From Orenia metallireducens (GTDB taxonomy: Bacteria; Bacillota; Halanaerobiia; Halobacteroidales; Halobacteroidaceae), in contig NZ_LWDV01000008.1 in the NCBI RefSeq assembly GCF_001693735.1, forward strand, positions 124,001 through 188,000: 64,000 bases of DNA. The letters are read 5' to 3'. Below, one piece after another: positions 45,269 through 54,767 of the stretch. Under the pieces are notes generated by a model that did no database searches, was not told where the DNA came from, and was given only the letters and a program-made list of their open reading frames with translations. A program made the position numbers and the translations under genes. How positions within the stretch are numbered: the first letter of the stretch is position 1; every line of letters starts with the position of its first letter.

Positions 45269-46645
45269 ATGGGAACATTACAAGAATTTTTTAGTAGTAT
45301 GAGTAGTTTGGTCTGGGGACCACCAATGTTAATCTTATTGTTAGGAACAGGAATTTATTTAACTATTAGACTAAAAGGAGTTACCTTATCTAAAGTTCCT
45401 CATGCAATCGCTTTAGTTTTTAAAAAAGATAAGGATACTAGTGAAGGTGATGTGTCGGCTTTTGAAGCCTTGGCTACAGCTCTATCATCAACGATTGGAA
45501 CTGGTAATATCGCAGGAGTAGCTACTGCAATTGCGGTAGGTGGACCAGGTGCCGCATTTTGGATGTGGATGGCTGCTTTAGTAGGCATGGCTACTAAATT
45601 TGCTGAAGGTGTATTGGCTGTCAAGTATCGTGTTAAGAATAAAGCAGGAGAGATGGCTGGAGGACCAATGTATTATATCCAAGAAGGGTTGGGAGAGAAA
45701 TGGAAGCCATTGTCAATCTTCTTTGCAGCCTGTGGTGTAATGGTAGCATGGCTTGGAATTGGTGCTACAGTACAGGCAAATTCAATGGCTGATGCTTTAA
45801 ATGCTAACTTTGGAATCAGACCTTTATATACAGGAATTGTATTATCAATATTGGTTGGAGCAGTAGTATTAGGTGGAATCAAGAGAATTGCTAAGGTAGC
45901 AAGTAAGATTGTTCCATTAATGAGTGTAATCTATATCGGAGGAACATTATATATTATCCTTGCTAATATTGGAGAGTTACCTGCTGCTGTGGGATTAATA
46001 GTCAGTTCTGCTTTTAAAGGACAAGCTGCTGTTGGTGGATTTGCTGGAGCCGGAGTTATGTTAGCTTTAAGAAAGGGTATCTCAAGAGGAATCTTCTCTA
46101 ATGAAGCTGGATTGGGAAGTGCACCTATTGCCCATGCTGCTGCTAAGACAGATAGTCCAGTAAGACAGGGATTAATTGCTATGTTAGGAACTCTAATCGA
46201 TACTATTATTATCTGTAGTTTAACAACATTGACTATCATTATGACTGGTGTCTGGAATAATGGAATGACTGGAGCTGCTTTGACAACAGAGGCTTTTAAT
46301 GTAGGAATGCCAGGACCAGGAGGATTGGTAATAGCTATAGGAATTATCTTCTTTGCTTTCTCTACAACTTTAGGATGGTGCTATTATGGAGAGAAATGTA
46401 TTGAGTACTTATTAGGAACTAAAGCAATTAGACCTTATAAATTTATTTATATTGCATGTATTTTAATGGGTGCTACTGTGAAATTAGAGTTAATCTGGGC
46501 TATCTCCGATGTAGTAAATGGACTGATGGCATTTCCTAACTTAGTAGCATTATTAGGATTATCAGGGGTAGTAATTAGTATGACTAAAGATTATTTTAAT
46601 AATATTGATATAGAAGAGTCAGAAGAAGTAAAAACTATTGCTTAG
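45269..46645 (+). CDS. Alanine/glycine:cation symporter (AGCS family)
   Basis: The 458-residue membrane protein imports small amino acids, mostly alanine or glycine, with Na+ or H+. It has about eleven helices, with AGCS segments ALSSTIGTGNIAGVATAIAVGGPGAAFWMWM and GIFSNEAGLGSAPIAHAAAKTDSPVRQG. The glycine riboswitch in its leader identifies glycine as the likely substrate or signal. Start ATG 45269 follows GGAGGAAG; the earlier in-frame TTG (45245) precedes that site. It ends at a strong terminator. Confidence 0.95.
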   Translation: MGTLQEFFSSMSSLVWGPPMLILLLGTGIYLTIRLKGVTLSKVPHAIALVFKKDKDTSEGDVSAFEALATALSSTIGTGNIAGVATAIAVGGPGAAFWMWMAALVGMATKFAEGVLAVKYRVKNKAGEMAGGPMYYIQEGLGEKWKPLSIFFAACGVMVAWLGIGATVQANSMADALNANFGIRPLYTGIVLSILVGAVVLGGIKRIAKVASKIVPLMSVIYIGGTLYIILANIGELPAAVGLIVSSAFKGQAAVGGFAGAGVMLALRKGISRGIFSNEAGLGSAPIAHAAAKTDSPVRQGLIAMLGTLIDTIIICSLTTLTIIMTGVWNNGMTGAALTTEAFNVGMPGPGGLVIAIGIIFFAFSTTLGWCYYGEKCIEYLLGTKAIRPYKFIYIACILMGATVKLELIWAISDVVNGLMAFPNLVALLGLSGVVISMTKDYFNNIDIEESEEVKTIA

Positions 46646-46653
46646 TCAAATTC

Positions 46654-46681
46654 AAAGGTTGCCTTAAGGCAACCTTTTTGT
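46654..46681 (+). terminator. Terminator after the AGCS symporter gene
   Basis: AAAGGTTGCC pairs perfectly with GGCAACCTTT around TTAA and is followed by TTGTTATT. Confidence 0.88.
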
Positions 46682-46804
46682 TATTATAAAGAAAGATATT
46701 ATTAATACAGTAACAAGTGACAAGAAAAAGATTTTTAATAATTTACTCACACTAATACTAGATTATAGATTAAATTTATAAAATTAGTATTTTTAGGTAT
46801 ACTA

Positions 46805-46917
46805 AGGTGTATTAGTTTAAGTCTAAGTATAAGTTTAAGTATAATTTAAAAAATTTGAATTAGCCTTAAACTCAAACTTAAGCTTAAAATGAACCTTAAA
46901 CTGAATTTGAGTTATGA
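46805..46917. repeat. Degenerate AAGTTTA-word repeat before xseB
   Basis: Words close to AAGTTTA and AAGTCTA, and facing TTAAACT words, form an imperfect hairpin in the 338-bp gap before xseB. Similar stretches lie at 45101-45175 and 22085-22105. A single arm of AGTAACAAGTGACAAG is at 46710-46725. No promoter for xseB could be singled out. Confidence 0.5.
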
Positions 46918-46983
46918 AGGTGATAAAGTAGTAATCTAGAAGTAATTATACTGGAGTATTTGTAGATGGGGAGATGAAATTTG

Positions 46984-47229
46984 ATGGGTAATAAATCGGA
47001 ATTGACCTTTGAAGAAGCACTAAATCAATTAGAAGAGGCTGTTAATAATTTAGAAAAGGGAGAGTTAACCTTAGCTGATTCTTTAGAAGAGTTTGAATTG
47101 GGAGTTAAGTTAACTAAGTTCTGTTCTGATAAATTAGAACAGGCCCAAGAGAAGATAGAGATTATAAAAGAAGAGAATGGTAAGATTAAAATAGAAGATT
47201 ATAATTACCAAGGTGAAGGAGCAGAATGA
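46984..47229 (+). CDS. xseB: Exodeoxyribonuclease VII small subunit
   Basis: XseB (81 aa) binds the large subunit and is needed for exonuclease VII activity. LTFEEALNQLEEAVNNLEKGELTLADSLEEFELGVKLTKFCSDKLEQAQEKIEII is the typical two-helix sequence. I prefer ATG 46984 to the TTG three bases earlier; the GGGGAG site is about ten bases upstream. Its stop overlaps the ispA start. It is displaced from its partner xseA by the amidase and symporter genes. Confidence 0.94.
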   Translation: MGNKSELTFEEALNQLEEAVNNLEKGELTLADSLEEFELGVKLTKFCSDKLEQAQEKIEIIKEENGKIKIEDYNYQGEGAE

Positions 47230-48110
47230 TGGAGATTAAAAGATTTATTAAAGAAAAGAGCCAATTAATCAATCAAGCTTTAGAAGATTATTTACCTAAT
47301 CAAGAGACGCATCCTGCTAGATTACATGAGTCGATGCGCTATAGTGTCTTAGCAGGTGGGAAGAGGTTAAGACCTATTTTAGTACTAGAAGCTGCTAAGT
47401 TAATAGGTGCTAATGAAGATGATATTTTAGAGGCTGCTTGTGCTTTAGAGATGATACATAGTTATTCTTTGATTCATGATGATTTACCTTGTATGGATGA
47501 TGATGATTTTAGGAGAGGAAAACCGACAAATCATAAGGTATTTGGTGAAGCAATAGCAGTATTGGCAGGAGATTCTTTATTGACCTATGCCTTTGAGCTG
47601 ATGACTGAGATTAAGAATGTTTCTGCAGATAAAGTTTTATTGGCCATTAGAGAATTGGCTAAAGCTTCTGGAAATAGAGGAATGGTAGGTGGACAAGTTG
47701 CAGATATTATGGCAGAAGGTCGTAACATAGATAGTGATGAGCTAGAGTACATACATACTCATAAGACAGGTGCTTTATTGAAGGCTTCTGTCAGAATCGG
47801 TGCTATTTTAGCTGGGGCTACTGATGAAGAGTTAGCAGCCTTAACCACTTATGCTAAAGAGATTGGTTTAGGCTTCCAAATTGTTGATGATATTTTAGAT
47901 ATTGAAGGTGATGCCAAGAAGCTAGGAAAGGATATAGGCAGTGATTTAGATCGGGATAAGGCTACCTTTCCGGCTATTTATGGTTTAGAGGAGTCGAAAA
48001 AGATGGCTAGTGCTACGTGTAAAAGAGCTAAAGAGGCATTGAGTATCTTTGGTGAAGATGCTAAATTATTATTACAATTGGCAGATTATATTATAGAACG
48101 AGAATATTAA
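47226..48110 (+). CDS. ispA: Polyprenyl synthetase (farnesyl/geranylgeranyl diphosphate synthase)
   Basis: The 294-residue enzyme condenses isopentenyl diphosphate with allylic diphosphates. The first Asp-rich motif DDLPCMDDDDFRRGKPTNHK (Asp85-86 onward) and second motif FQIVDDILDIEGD are complete, together with GGKRLRPILVLE. In this cluster it supplies C15 or C20 precursors; exact chain length cannot be fixed by eye. The ATG overlaps the xseB stop, so the two genes are translationally coupled. GGAG stands five bases upstream. Confidence 0.94.
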   Translation: MMEIKRFIKEKSQLINQALEDYLPNQETHPARLHESMRYSVLAGGKRLRPILVLEAAKLIGANEDDILEAACALEMIHSYSLIHDDLPCMDDDDFRRGKPTNHKVFGEAIAVLAGDSLLTYAFELMTEIKNVSADKVLLAIRELAKASGNRGMVGGQVADIMAEGRNIDSDELEYIHTHKTGALLKASVRIGAILAGATDEELAALTTYAKEIGLGFQIVDDILDIEGDAKKLGKDIGSDLDRDKATFPAIYGLEESKKMASATCKRAKEALSIFGEDAKLLLQLADYIIEREY

Positions 48111-48116
48111 GGAGAA

Positions 48117-48214
48117 TTGATAGTTAAAAGTGTTTATACGTAGAGTTATCCTTTCCGACTCGTAGCTATAGTTTATACTTTTAAAGAGGCGAAATATTTC
48201 AATTTAACTATCAA
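48117..48214. repeat. Inverted-repeat element between ispA and dxs
   Basis: TTGATAGTTAAA (48117-48128) and TTTAACTATCAA (48203-48214) are perfect 12-base inverted repeats. Inside lies CGTAGAGT...ACTCGTAG (48139-48164), which resembles the CACGAAG-stem-CGTAGG hairpin of the long elements. AACTATCAACTATCAG words continue past the right end. It fills most of the 150-bp gap. Confidence 0.65.
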
Positions 48215-48261
48215 CTATCAGTTATCAGCTATATACTAATTAAAAGAGGGTGATTTTAATT

Positions 48262-50133
48262 ATGGATGATCTGTTATCTAAGGTCAATTCACCGCAAGAT
48301 TTAAAGGGTTTATCCATGGATAATTTATATAAATTAGCTCAGCAAATTAGAGATGAGATTATTATTAATTTATCACAAACAGGAGGGCATTTAGCATCTT
48401 CTTTGGGTGTAGTAGAGTTGACTATTGCCCTTCATTCTATATTAGATAGTCCTAAGGATAAAATCATCTGGGATGTAGGTCATCAAGCTTATGCCCACAA
48501 GATATTAACAGGAAGAAGGGAAGATTTCAAGACTTTAAGAAGGTTAGACGGGATAAGTGGATTTCCTAAACGTTCTGAAAGTGTTCATGACCAGGTAGAT
48601 GTTGGTCATAGTAGTACATCTATCTCAGCAGCTTTAGGGATTGCTTGTGCCCGTGATATCAAAGGTGATGGTGATACAGTTGTAGCTGTAATTGGAGATG
48701 GGGCATTGACAGCAGGAATGGCCTTTGAGGCTTTAAATCATGCCGGTCATTTGAAGAAAGATATGATAGTTATTCTAAATGATAATGAGATGTCTATATC
48801 TAAAAATGTAGGGGCTATCTCCAACTATTTAGATAAATTAAGAACAAATCCTAAGATTCATCGGGCTAAAAAGGATTTGGGACATTTGATTAATGCTATA
48901 CCAGCCTTTGGAGATCATTTATTAAAGACAGCAAATAGAGTTAAAAATAGTTTAAAGTATCTACTTGTATCAGGTATTTTATTTGAAGAGTTCGGCTTTA
49001 CCTATTTAGGTCCTGTTGATGGTCATAATATTAGAGTCTTACAAGAGCATATCAAAGATGCTCAAAATATTGGTGGTCCCGTCTTAATTCATGCTATTAC
49101 CACTAAAGGAAAGGGATATACTCCTGCAGAAGAAGAACCATCTAAGTTTCATGGAGTAGGACCTTTTAATATTAGAACAGGAGAAGGAAGGGGTAAGAAG
49201 AAGAGAAGAACCTATACAAATATTTTTAGTCAGACTCTAGTTGATTTGGCTAAAGAGGATAGTGATATTGTAGCAATTACAGCAGCTATGCCTTCAGGAA
49301 CTGGTCTGAATAAATTTGCTAAAGAATTTCCTAAGCGATTTTATGATGTAGGAATAGCTGAGCAGCATGCAATAACTTTGGGGGCTGGCTTAGCCTTAAA
49401 TGGGGTTAAGCCCTTTGTTACATTATACTCTACCTTCTTACAAAGAGGCTATGATCAGGTAATGCATGATGTCTGTATTCAGAATTTACCTGTTAAGTTG
49501 GCAATTGATCGTGCTGGGATTGTTGGAAGGGATGGGGAGACCCATCAAGGTGTCTTTGATTATGCCTTCTTGCGACATTTACCAAATATGACAGTGATGG
49601 CTCCTAAGGATGAGAATGAACTAAGGGCTATGATTAAATTAGCTGCTAACTATAATAGACCGATTGCTGTTAGATATCCACGGGGAGAGGTTATTGGAGT
49701 AGAAAGAGTAGAGGTAGAGGATTTAGAAGTAGGGAAAGCAGAGGTCTTACGTGAAGGTAAGGATGGAGCTATTTTAGCTATAGGTTCTATGGTCTATCCG
49801 TCCTTAGAGGTTGCTAATGGTTTAGCCACAGAAGGGATAGAGTTGACTGTGGTCAATAGTCGTTTTGTTAAACCTTTAGATCAAGAGCTGATTTTAGATT
49901 TAGCTGATAAATTTAATAGAGTCTTTACTATAGAAGAGCATGTCTTACAGGGAGGCTTTGGCAGTGCTATAGCTGAGTTATTGGTTGATAATGATAGCAA
50001 TGTGAAGTTAACACGAATGGGGTTACCTGATAAGTTCATAGAGCATGGCTCTAGTGAAGAATTATTAGCCAGATATGGATTGGATATAAAGGGAATTAGA
50101 AAGAGGATCAAAGAGGTAATGCAGGAGGGGTAA
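48262..50133 (+). CDS. dxs: 1-deoxy-D-xylulose-5-phosphate synthase
   Basis: DXS (623 aa) joins pyruvate and glyceraldehyde 3-phosphate in a thiamine-diphosphate reaction, the first step of the MEP isoprenoid route. The N-terminal GGHLASSLGVVELTIALH, the cofactor motif GDGALTAGMAFEALNHAG with NDN, and the transketolase-like RYDVGIAEQH and DRAGIVGRDGETHQGVFD segments are intact. The start is ATG 48262; the in-frame GTG at 48250 overlaps the GAGGG ribosome site. Next to ispA, it places isoprenoid supply in this cluster. tlyA follows one base after the stop. Confidence 0.96.
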   Translation: MDDLLSKVNSPQDLKGLSMDNLYKLAQQIRDEIIINLSQTGGHLASSLGVVELTIALHSILDSPKDKIIWDVGHQAYAHKILTGRREDFKTLRRLDGISGFPKRSESVHDQVDVGHSSTSISAALGIACARDIKGDGDTVVAVIGDGALTAGMAFEALNHAGHLKKDMIVILNDNEMSISKNVGAISNYLDKLRTNPKIHRAKKDLGHLINAIPAFGDHLLKTANRVKNSLKYLLVSGILFEEFGFTYLGPVDGHNIRVLQEHIKDAQNIGGPVLIHAITTKGKGYTPAEEEPSKFHGVGPFNIRTGEGRGKKKRRTYTNIFSQTLVDLAKEDSDIVAITAAMPSGTGLNKFAKEFPKRFYDVGIAEQHAITLGAGLALNGVKPFVTLYSTFLQRGYDQVMHDVCIQNLPVKLAIDRAGIVGRDGETHQGVFDYAFLRHLPNMTVMAPKDENELRAMIKLAANYNRPIAVRYPRGEVIGVERVEVEDLEVGKAEVLREGKDGAILAIGSMVYPSLEVANGLATEGIELTVVNSRFVKPLDQELILDLADKFNRVFTIEEHVLQGGFGSAIAELLVDNDSNVKLTRMGLPDKFIEHGSSEELLARYGLDIKGIRKRIKEVMQEG

Positions 50134-50134
50134 T

Positions 50135-50947
50135 ATGGCTAAAAAAGAACGATTAGATGTAGTATTAACTGAGCGAGGTTTCTTTAAAAGCCGTTCCAAA
50201 GCTAAACGGTCAATAATGGCTGGACTTGTCTTTGTTGATGAACAGAAGATAGATAAGGCAGGAACTAAGATAGATTTAGAAGCAGATATTAGAGTGAAAG
50301 GTGATTTACATCCTTATGTTAGTCGAGGTGGTTTGAAATTAGAGAAGGCTCTTGAAGTATTTAATATTGATCTAAATGATAAATTAATAATCGATATAGG
50401 TGCTTCTACAGGAGGATTTACCGATTGTGCTTTGCAAAATGGTGCACGAAAGGTATATGCAATTGATGTAGGCTATAATCAATTGGCTTGGAAGTTACGT
50501 AGTGATGAGCGGGTAGTCTGCATGGAAAAGACTAATGCTCGTTATTTAACTTTAGAGGATATAGGAGAAGCAGGTGATTTTGGAATGACCGATGTCTCTT
50601 TTATCTCCTTAACTAAAATATTACCTTCTTTAAAAGGACTATTAAAGGAGTCTGGTGAAATTGTAGCTTTGATTAAACCACAATTTGAAGCTGGACCAGA
50701 GAATGTAGGAAACAATGGTGTCGTTAAAGATCCAGCTATTCATAAAGAGGTGATTTATAAGATTTTTAATTTTTCTAAAGAGATTGGTCTGATTCCAATT
50801 GGTCTTAATTATTCACCGATTACTGGAGGAAAAAGCCATAATATTGAGTACTTATCTTATTTCACGCTTAATCAAGAGGCTTTAGAAATTTTTAATTTAG
50901 ATCAAAAGATAGAAGAAATAATTAAAATTGCCCATCAAGATTTATGA
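50135..50947 (+). CDS. tlyA: TlyA family rRNA 2'-O-methyltransferase / hemolysin-like
   Basis: The 270-residue protein has an N-terminal S4 RNA-binding domain (ERLDVVLTERGFFKSRSKAKRSIMAGLVFV) and an FtsJ-like methyltransferase domain (VSRGGLKLEKALEVF, DIGASTGGFTDCALQNGA). TlyA of mycobacteria methylates 2'-hydroxyls of cytidines in 16S and 23S rRNA; the same reaction is likely here. It overlaps nothing but starts one base after dxs. Confidence 0.93.
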   Translation: MAKKERLDVVLTERGFFKSRSKAKRSIMAGLVFVDEQKIDKAGTKIDLEADIRVKGDLHPYVSRGGLKLEKALEVFNIDLNDKLIIDIGASTGGFTDCALQNGARKVYAIDVGYNQLAWKLRSDERVVCMEKTNARYLTLEDIGEAGDFGMTDVSFISLTKILPSLKGLLKESGEIVALIKPQFEAGPENVGNNGVVKDPAIHKEVIYKIFNFSKEIGLIPIGLNYSPITGGKSHNIEYLSYFTLNQEALEIFNLDQKIEEIIKIAHQDL

Positions 50948-51011
50948 TTTTAATTAATATAGATTGTATTAGAAGAAGGACCTTTAATCCATATTCCTGA
51001 GGTGAATAGAA

Positions 51012-51887
51012 GTGAGTATTAGCGGTGAGATTAAAAAAATTGCTTTAATTGCTAACACAAACAAGGCAAAAGCTGTAAAGGTAATGGAGCAAGTCTGTAA
51101 TTATTTAGATTCTAAAGGGAAAGATTATCTCTTAGAAGAAGATAGTGCTAGTTTGTTGGAGCGAAAAGTAAAAAGTGAGGTCTATGAGAGATTAGTTGAC
51201 TTTGCTGATGTAGTGATTGTCTTTGGTGGTGATGGGACTTTTTTAAAGGCTGCTCGTACCTTTGCTGCCAGTGATGTTCCGATTTTAGGAATTAATTTAG
51301 GGCAGTTAGGATTTTTAACTGATATAGAGGTAGAGATGTTAGAAGAGGGTTTAGATAAATTATTAGATGGAGATTATCAGATAGAGGAGAGAATGATTTT
51401 AGAAGGAACAGTTATTAGAGAGAATCAAAGAGTTAATCGAGCAATTGCTATTAACGATTTAGTTCTTACTAAAGGTCCTTTCTCAAGAATCATCAAATTA
51501 GAGACCTTCATTGATGGAGAGTATATTACAACTTATCCTGGTGATGGATTGATTATAGCATGTCCAACAGGTTCAACAGCCTATTCATTATCGGCAGGAG
51601 GACCTATTGTCAATCCTAAGATGAAATCTTTAATTATTACCCCAATCTGCCCACATACCTTAAATTCTCGTTCGATAGTTACTACTGAAGATGAAGAGAT
51701 AGTAGTCAAGGTAGATGCTGACCATAGTGAAGTAATGTTAACAGTAGATGGTCAAGAGAGTTTTCCAATACTCTCTGATGATATTATTAGGATTAGTAAA
51801 TCTAATTTAGTAGCTAAAATGATAAAATTAGAAGGATATAACTTTTATAAAATTCTAAGAAATAGGCTACATAGTAATAGATTTTAA
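51012..51887 (+). CDS. nadK: NAD kinase
   Basis: NadK (291 aa) phosphorylates NAD+ with ATP or polyphosphate to NADP+. The phosphate-binding VFGGDGTFLKAAR (GGDGT) and the diagnostic GDGLIIACPTGSTAYSLSAGGPIV are complete. The start is GTG 51012 with a modest GAGGTGA site. The gene sits between tlyA and argR, the standard order for this cluster in many clostridia. Confidence 0.95.
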   Translation: MSISGEIKKIALIANTNKAKAVKVMEQVCNYLDSKGKDYLLEEDSASLLERKVKSEVYERLVDFADVVIVFGGDGTFLKAARTFAASDVPILGINLGQLGFLTDIEVEMLEEGLDKLLDGDYQIEERMILEGTVIRENQRVNRAIAINDLVLTKGPFSRIIKLETFIDGEYITTYPGDGLIIACPTGSTAYSLSAGGPIVNPKMKSLIITPICPHTLNSRSIVTTEDEEIVVKVDADHSEVMLTVDGQESFPILSDDIIRISKSNLVAKMIKLEGYNFYKILRNRLHSNRF

Positions 51888-51900
51888 AGGAGGGATCTGT

Positions 51901-52356
51901 GTGAAAAGTAAGCGGCATCTTAAAATTATGAGCTTAGTCCAGGATGAGGATATTCATACTCAAGATGAATTAGCTTCTAGACTGGAAGAAGAGGGAATTG
52001 AAGTAACTCAAGCAACGGTATCTCGTGATATCAAGCAATTGGGTTTGATTAAGATACCACTAGATGATGGAGGATATAAATATTCATTACCTCCTAAGCA
52101 GAAAGATAATATTAATATAAATAGTAGAATGAAGAGAATGTTTGAGGATTCAGTAAGTAGTATAGATTATAGTGAAAATTTAGTTGTAATTAATACTTTA
52201 CCAGGAACAGCTCAAGCAGTAGCTTCTTTAATAGATAATACAGAATGGAAGAATGTACTAGGAACAATTGCTGGAGATGATACTATTTTGATGATTGTAA
52301 AGCCTAAAAGTGCTGTTACAAATGTTATAGAAAGGCTAAAGAGTCTAACTGTTTAA
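51901..52356 (+). CDS. argR: Arginine repressor
   Basis: ArgR (151 aa) is a hexameric, arginine-responsive repressor/activator. A winged-helix domain (RHLKIMSLVQDEDIHTQDELASRLEEEGIEVTQATVSRDIKQLGL) is joined to the arginine-binding domain with VVINTLPGTAQAVASLIDN and LGTIAGDDTILMI. Start GTG 51901 follows AAAGGAGGG. recN lies 23 bases downstream. No arginine genes are in the window, so its targets are elsewhere. Confidence 0.96.
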   Translation: MKSKRHLKIMSLVQDEDIHTQDELASRLEEEGIEVTQATVSRDIKQLGLIKIPLDDGGYKYSLPPKQKDNININSRMKRMFEDSVSSIDYSENLVVINTLPGTAQAVASLIDNTEWKNVLGTIAGDDTILMIVKPKSAVTNVIERLKSLTV

Positions 52357-52379
52357 ATGATAGAGGGAGGTTAAAGTCA

Positions 52380-54077
52380 GTGCTATCTGAGTTAGTTATA
52401 AATAATTTTGCATTGATTAAAGATGTTAAATTAGAATTGACTCCAGGCTTGAATATATTAACTGGAGAGACTGGTGCTGGTAAATCAATTATCATTAAAG
52501 CTCTGGATATGCTATTAGGTGGTAGAGCATCGACAGATTTTATTAGATTTGGTGAAGAGAAGGCAATTATAGAAGGATGCTTTGATATCAAAAATAATCC
52601 TCTTGCCAAAGATGTGTTAAAAGAACTAGGAATAGAATTGTCTGATGGAGATAACCTAATTTTAACCCGTGAAATTTCTACAAGTGGAAATAATAAATCA
52701 AGGATCAATGGAAGAACTGTTACCTTAGAAATGGTTAAAGAGGTAACCCAATATCTAATAGACATTCATGGGCAACATGAACATCAGTCATTGCTAAATC
52801 CTGAAGACCATCTGAGGTTATTAGATGAGTTTGGTGGTAGGGAATTGATATTACTTAAGGGTAGTTTAGAAGATATATATAGCAAATGGCAAGAGAAGAA
52901 GAGTAGATTAAATAAGATAAGTTACAATGAAAGAGAGAGAGAGAGAAGGATTGATTTATTAGAGTTTCAAATCACTGAAATTGAGCAAGCAGAATTAAAG
53001 CTTGGAGAAGATAAAGAGTTATCAGAAGAGAAGAAGAGGTTAAGTAATGCTGAAGAATTAAGTAGGACTGTTAGCAAAGCTTATAATTCTTTGTATCAAA
53101 GTGACTTTGAACAGACTGCTATCATTGATCAGATTAAACAGTTCTCTAAAGAGATTGATAGTCTAGTTAAGATAGATAGTAGCTTAGGGGAGATTGCTGA
53201 GAGTTTAAGAAATATCAATTATGAGTTAGAGGATATCTCTTTTAGATTGAGAGATTATAATGATGAAATAGAGTTCAACCCTCAACGTTTGGATATAATA
53301 GAGAATAGATTGAAATTAATCAATGATTTAAAACGTAAATATGGAGATTCTATTGAAGAGATTTTAGATTACTATCAAGGAATATCTCAAGAGTTAGCTG
53401 AGCTTGAAAATAGTGAGGTAGAAAAAGGTGAATTATTAGCCGAAATTACTAAATTAGAAGAGGAATATTTAGTTAAAGCTGAAGAGTTATCTACTCAAAG
53501 AAAGGTGATTGCCAGAGAGTTAGAGAAGAGTATCGCCAGAGAGTTAATGGATTTATCGATGTTACAGACTAAATTCGAGATAGATTTTCAGAGAAAAGAG
53601 AGCTTTACCAAAGACGGTATTGATAAGGTAGAGTTTTTAATCTCTCCAAATCCTGGTTCTGATTTACTTCCTTTAATTAAGATTGCATCAGGAGGAGAAC
53701 TATCGAGAATCATGCTAGCTCTAAAGACGATAACTGCAGATATTGACCAGATATCTACACTAATTTTTGATGAAATAGATACTGGAATTGGCGGTAGGGT
53801 CGGTAAGTTGGTTGCTGATAAATTGGCAGGTCTATCCACTAAACATCAATTAATCTGTATTACCCATCTTCCTCAAATTGCTTGTATGGCTGATAATCAT
53901 TACTTCATTATGAAGAAGGTAGTTAATGATGAGACAGAGACTGTAATCCATCCATTAAGTGATAATGGTAGAATTAGAGAATTGGCTAGAATGTTAGATG
54001 GCACTTTAACAGAGACAACTCTAGACCATGCCAGAGAATTACTTAAATCAGCTACAGAGAAGAAAGAAAAAAACTGA
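52380..54077 (+). CDS. recN: DNA repair protein RecN
   Basis: RecN (565 aa) is an SMC-like ATPase acting early in double-strand-break repair. It has an N-terminal Walker A (LTPGLNILTGETGAGKSIIIKALDMLLGGRAS), a long coiled-coil middle from about residue 150 to 370, the ABC signature in IASGGELSRIMLALK, and Walker B TLIFDEIDTGIGGRVG. It starts with GTG 52380. The gene ends the argR-recN unit at a terminator. spoIVB follows after 690 bp that hold a repeat element. Confidence 0.96.
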   Translation: MLSELVINNFALIKDVKLELTPGLNILTGETGAGKSIIIKALDMLLGGRASTDFIRFGEEKAIIEGCFDIKNNPLAKDVLKELGIELSDGDNLILTREISTSGNNKSRINGRTVTLEMVKEVTQYLIDIHGQHEHQSLLNPEDHLRLLDEFGGRELILLKGSLEDIYSKWQEKKSRLNKISYNERERERRIDLLEFQITEIEQAELKLGEDKELSEEKKRLSNAEELSRTVSKAYNSLYQSDFEQTAIIDQIKQFSKEIDSLVKIDSSLGEIAESLRNINYELEDISFRLRDYNDEIEFNPQRLDIIENRLKLINDLKRKYGDSIEEILDYYQGISQELAELENSEVEKGELLAEITKLEEEYLVKAEELSTQRKVIARELEKSIARELMDLSMLQTKFEIDFQRKESFTKDGIDKVEFLISPNPGSDLLPLIKIASGGELSRIMLALKTITADIDQISTLIFDEIDTGIGGRVGKLVADKLAGLSTKHQLICITHLPQIACMADNHYFIMKKVVNDETETVIHPLSDNGRIRELARMLDGTLTETTLDHARELLKSATEKKEKN

Positions 54078-54097
54078 ATAAAATTAAATTATCTAGG

Positions 54098-54128
54098 GCA
54101 TCTTTATTAATTAAAGGTGCTTTTTTTT
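54098..54128 (+). terminator. Terminator after recN
   Basis: GCATCTTT pairs with AAAGGTGC (one G-T pair) around a short AT loop, followed by TTTTTTTT. Confidence 0.8.
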
Positions 54129-54164
54129 ATTTGATATGTGAATTTAAAATAAATCTTTATAAAA

Positions 54165-54450
54165 GTATATTATGATACTTTTTGACTTAACAGCTACGAG
54201 TTAAGTTCTTTAAAAATGAAAAAATTATTGTGTGAACGAAGCAATTATTCTCAATCAATAATAGTAATAATGCAGTCTTAGAATTAGAACTTTAAGATTT
54301 ATCAACTTAAATAAATATTGATTGCGTAGTGAGTGGGCTAGTTTTGCCACGGAGAGTCTTGGTTTTTAGACTTGTAGGTATATTTTTCCAGACTTTTTGT
54401 TTACTTTTGTGGTAATGACAAAAGTAAACTGCCTTTAGGCAGAAACTAAT
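54165..54450. repeat. Long interspersed element, copy 3
   Basis: The left end GTATATTATGATACTTTTT (54165-54183) is followed by TGTGAACGAAGCAATTATTCTC (split here from the block order of copies 1 and 2), GATTGCGTAGTGAGTGGGCT (54319-54338), the hairpin GAGTCT/AGACTT framed by CCACGGAG and GTAGG (54347-54378), and TTTACTTTTG/CAAAAGTAAA (54400-54428). No clear right end is seen, so it is probably truncated. The remaining sequence to 54733 is AT-rich with nothing recognisable. Confidence 0.75.
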
Positions 54451-54733
54451 ATTCTAATAATTTTATATTAACATAATTAATTTTATGATATTAATAAGAA
54501 TATCCAAAATATTATTATTTTTTAAAAAATTAATCCAAATACATTTAAAATACAACTGAATATAACTAGTTGTGATGGGTATAATAAGATATATCTAAGC
54601 TAAAGTTTCATCACAAGTGATATTTTAAAGTGCTTAAAATTTTATCTACAGCGTTGTTTGATAAATTAATAATTGATTTTATCTTTATTATTGGCAGATG
54701 AAATTTTGTTAAAATTCTTCTAATTGGAAGATA

Positions 54734-54756
54734 CTACACAGATGGGGACTGTGTAG
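54734..54756 (+). promoter_or_regulatory. Hairpin at the spoIVB ribosome site
   Basis: CTACACAG pairs perfectly with CTGTGTAG around a seven-base loop. The right arm ends with the first two bases of the AGGAG ribosome site (54755-54759), 12 bases before the spoIVB ATG. It may restrain or time translation. Confidence 0.55.
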
Positions 54757-54767
54757 GAGTGTGACAA

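Noticed and set aside
52325-52765. 146-codon minus-strand frame across argR and recN
   Set aside because: It lies antisense to two certain genes and has no start signal or family resemblance.
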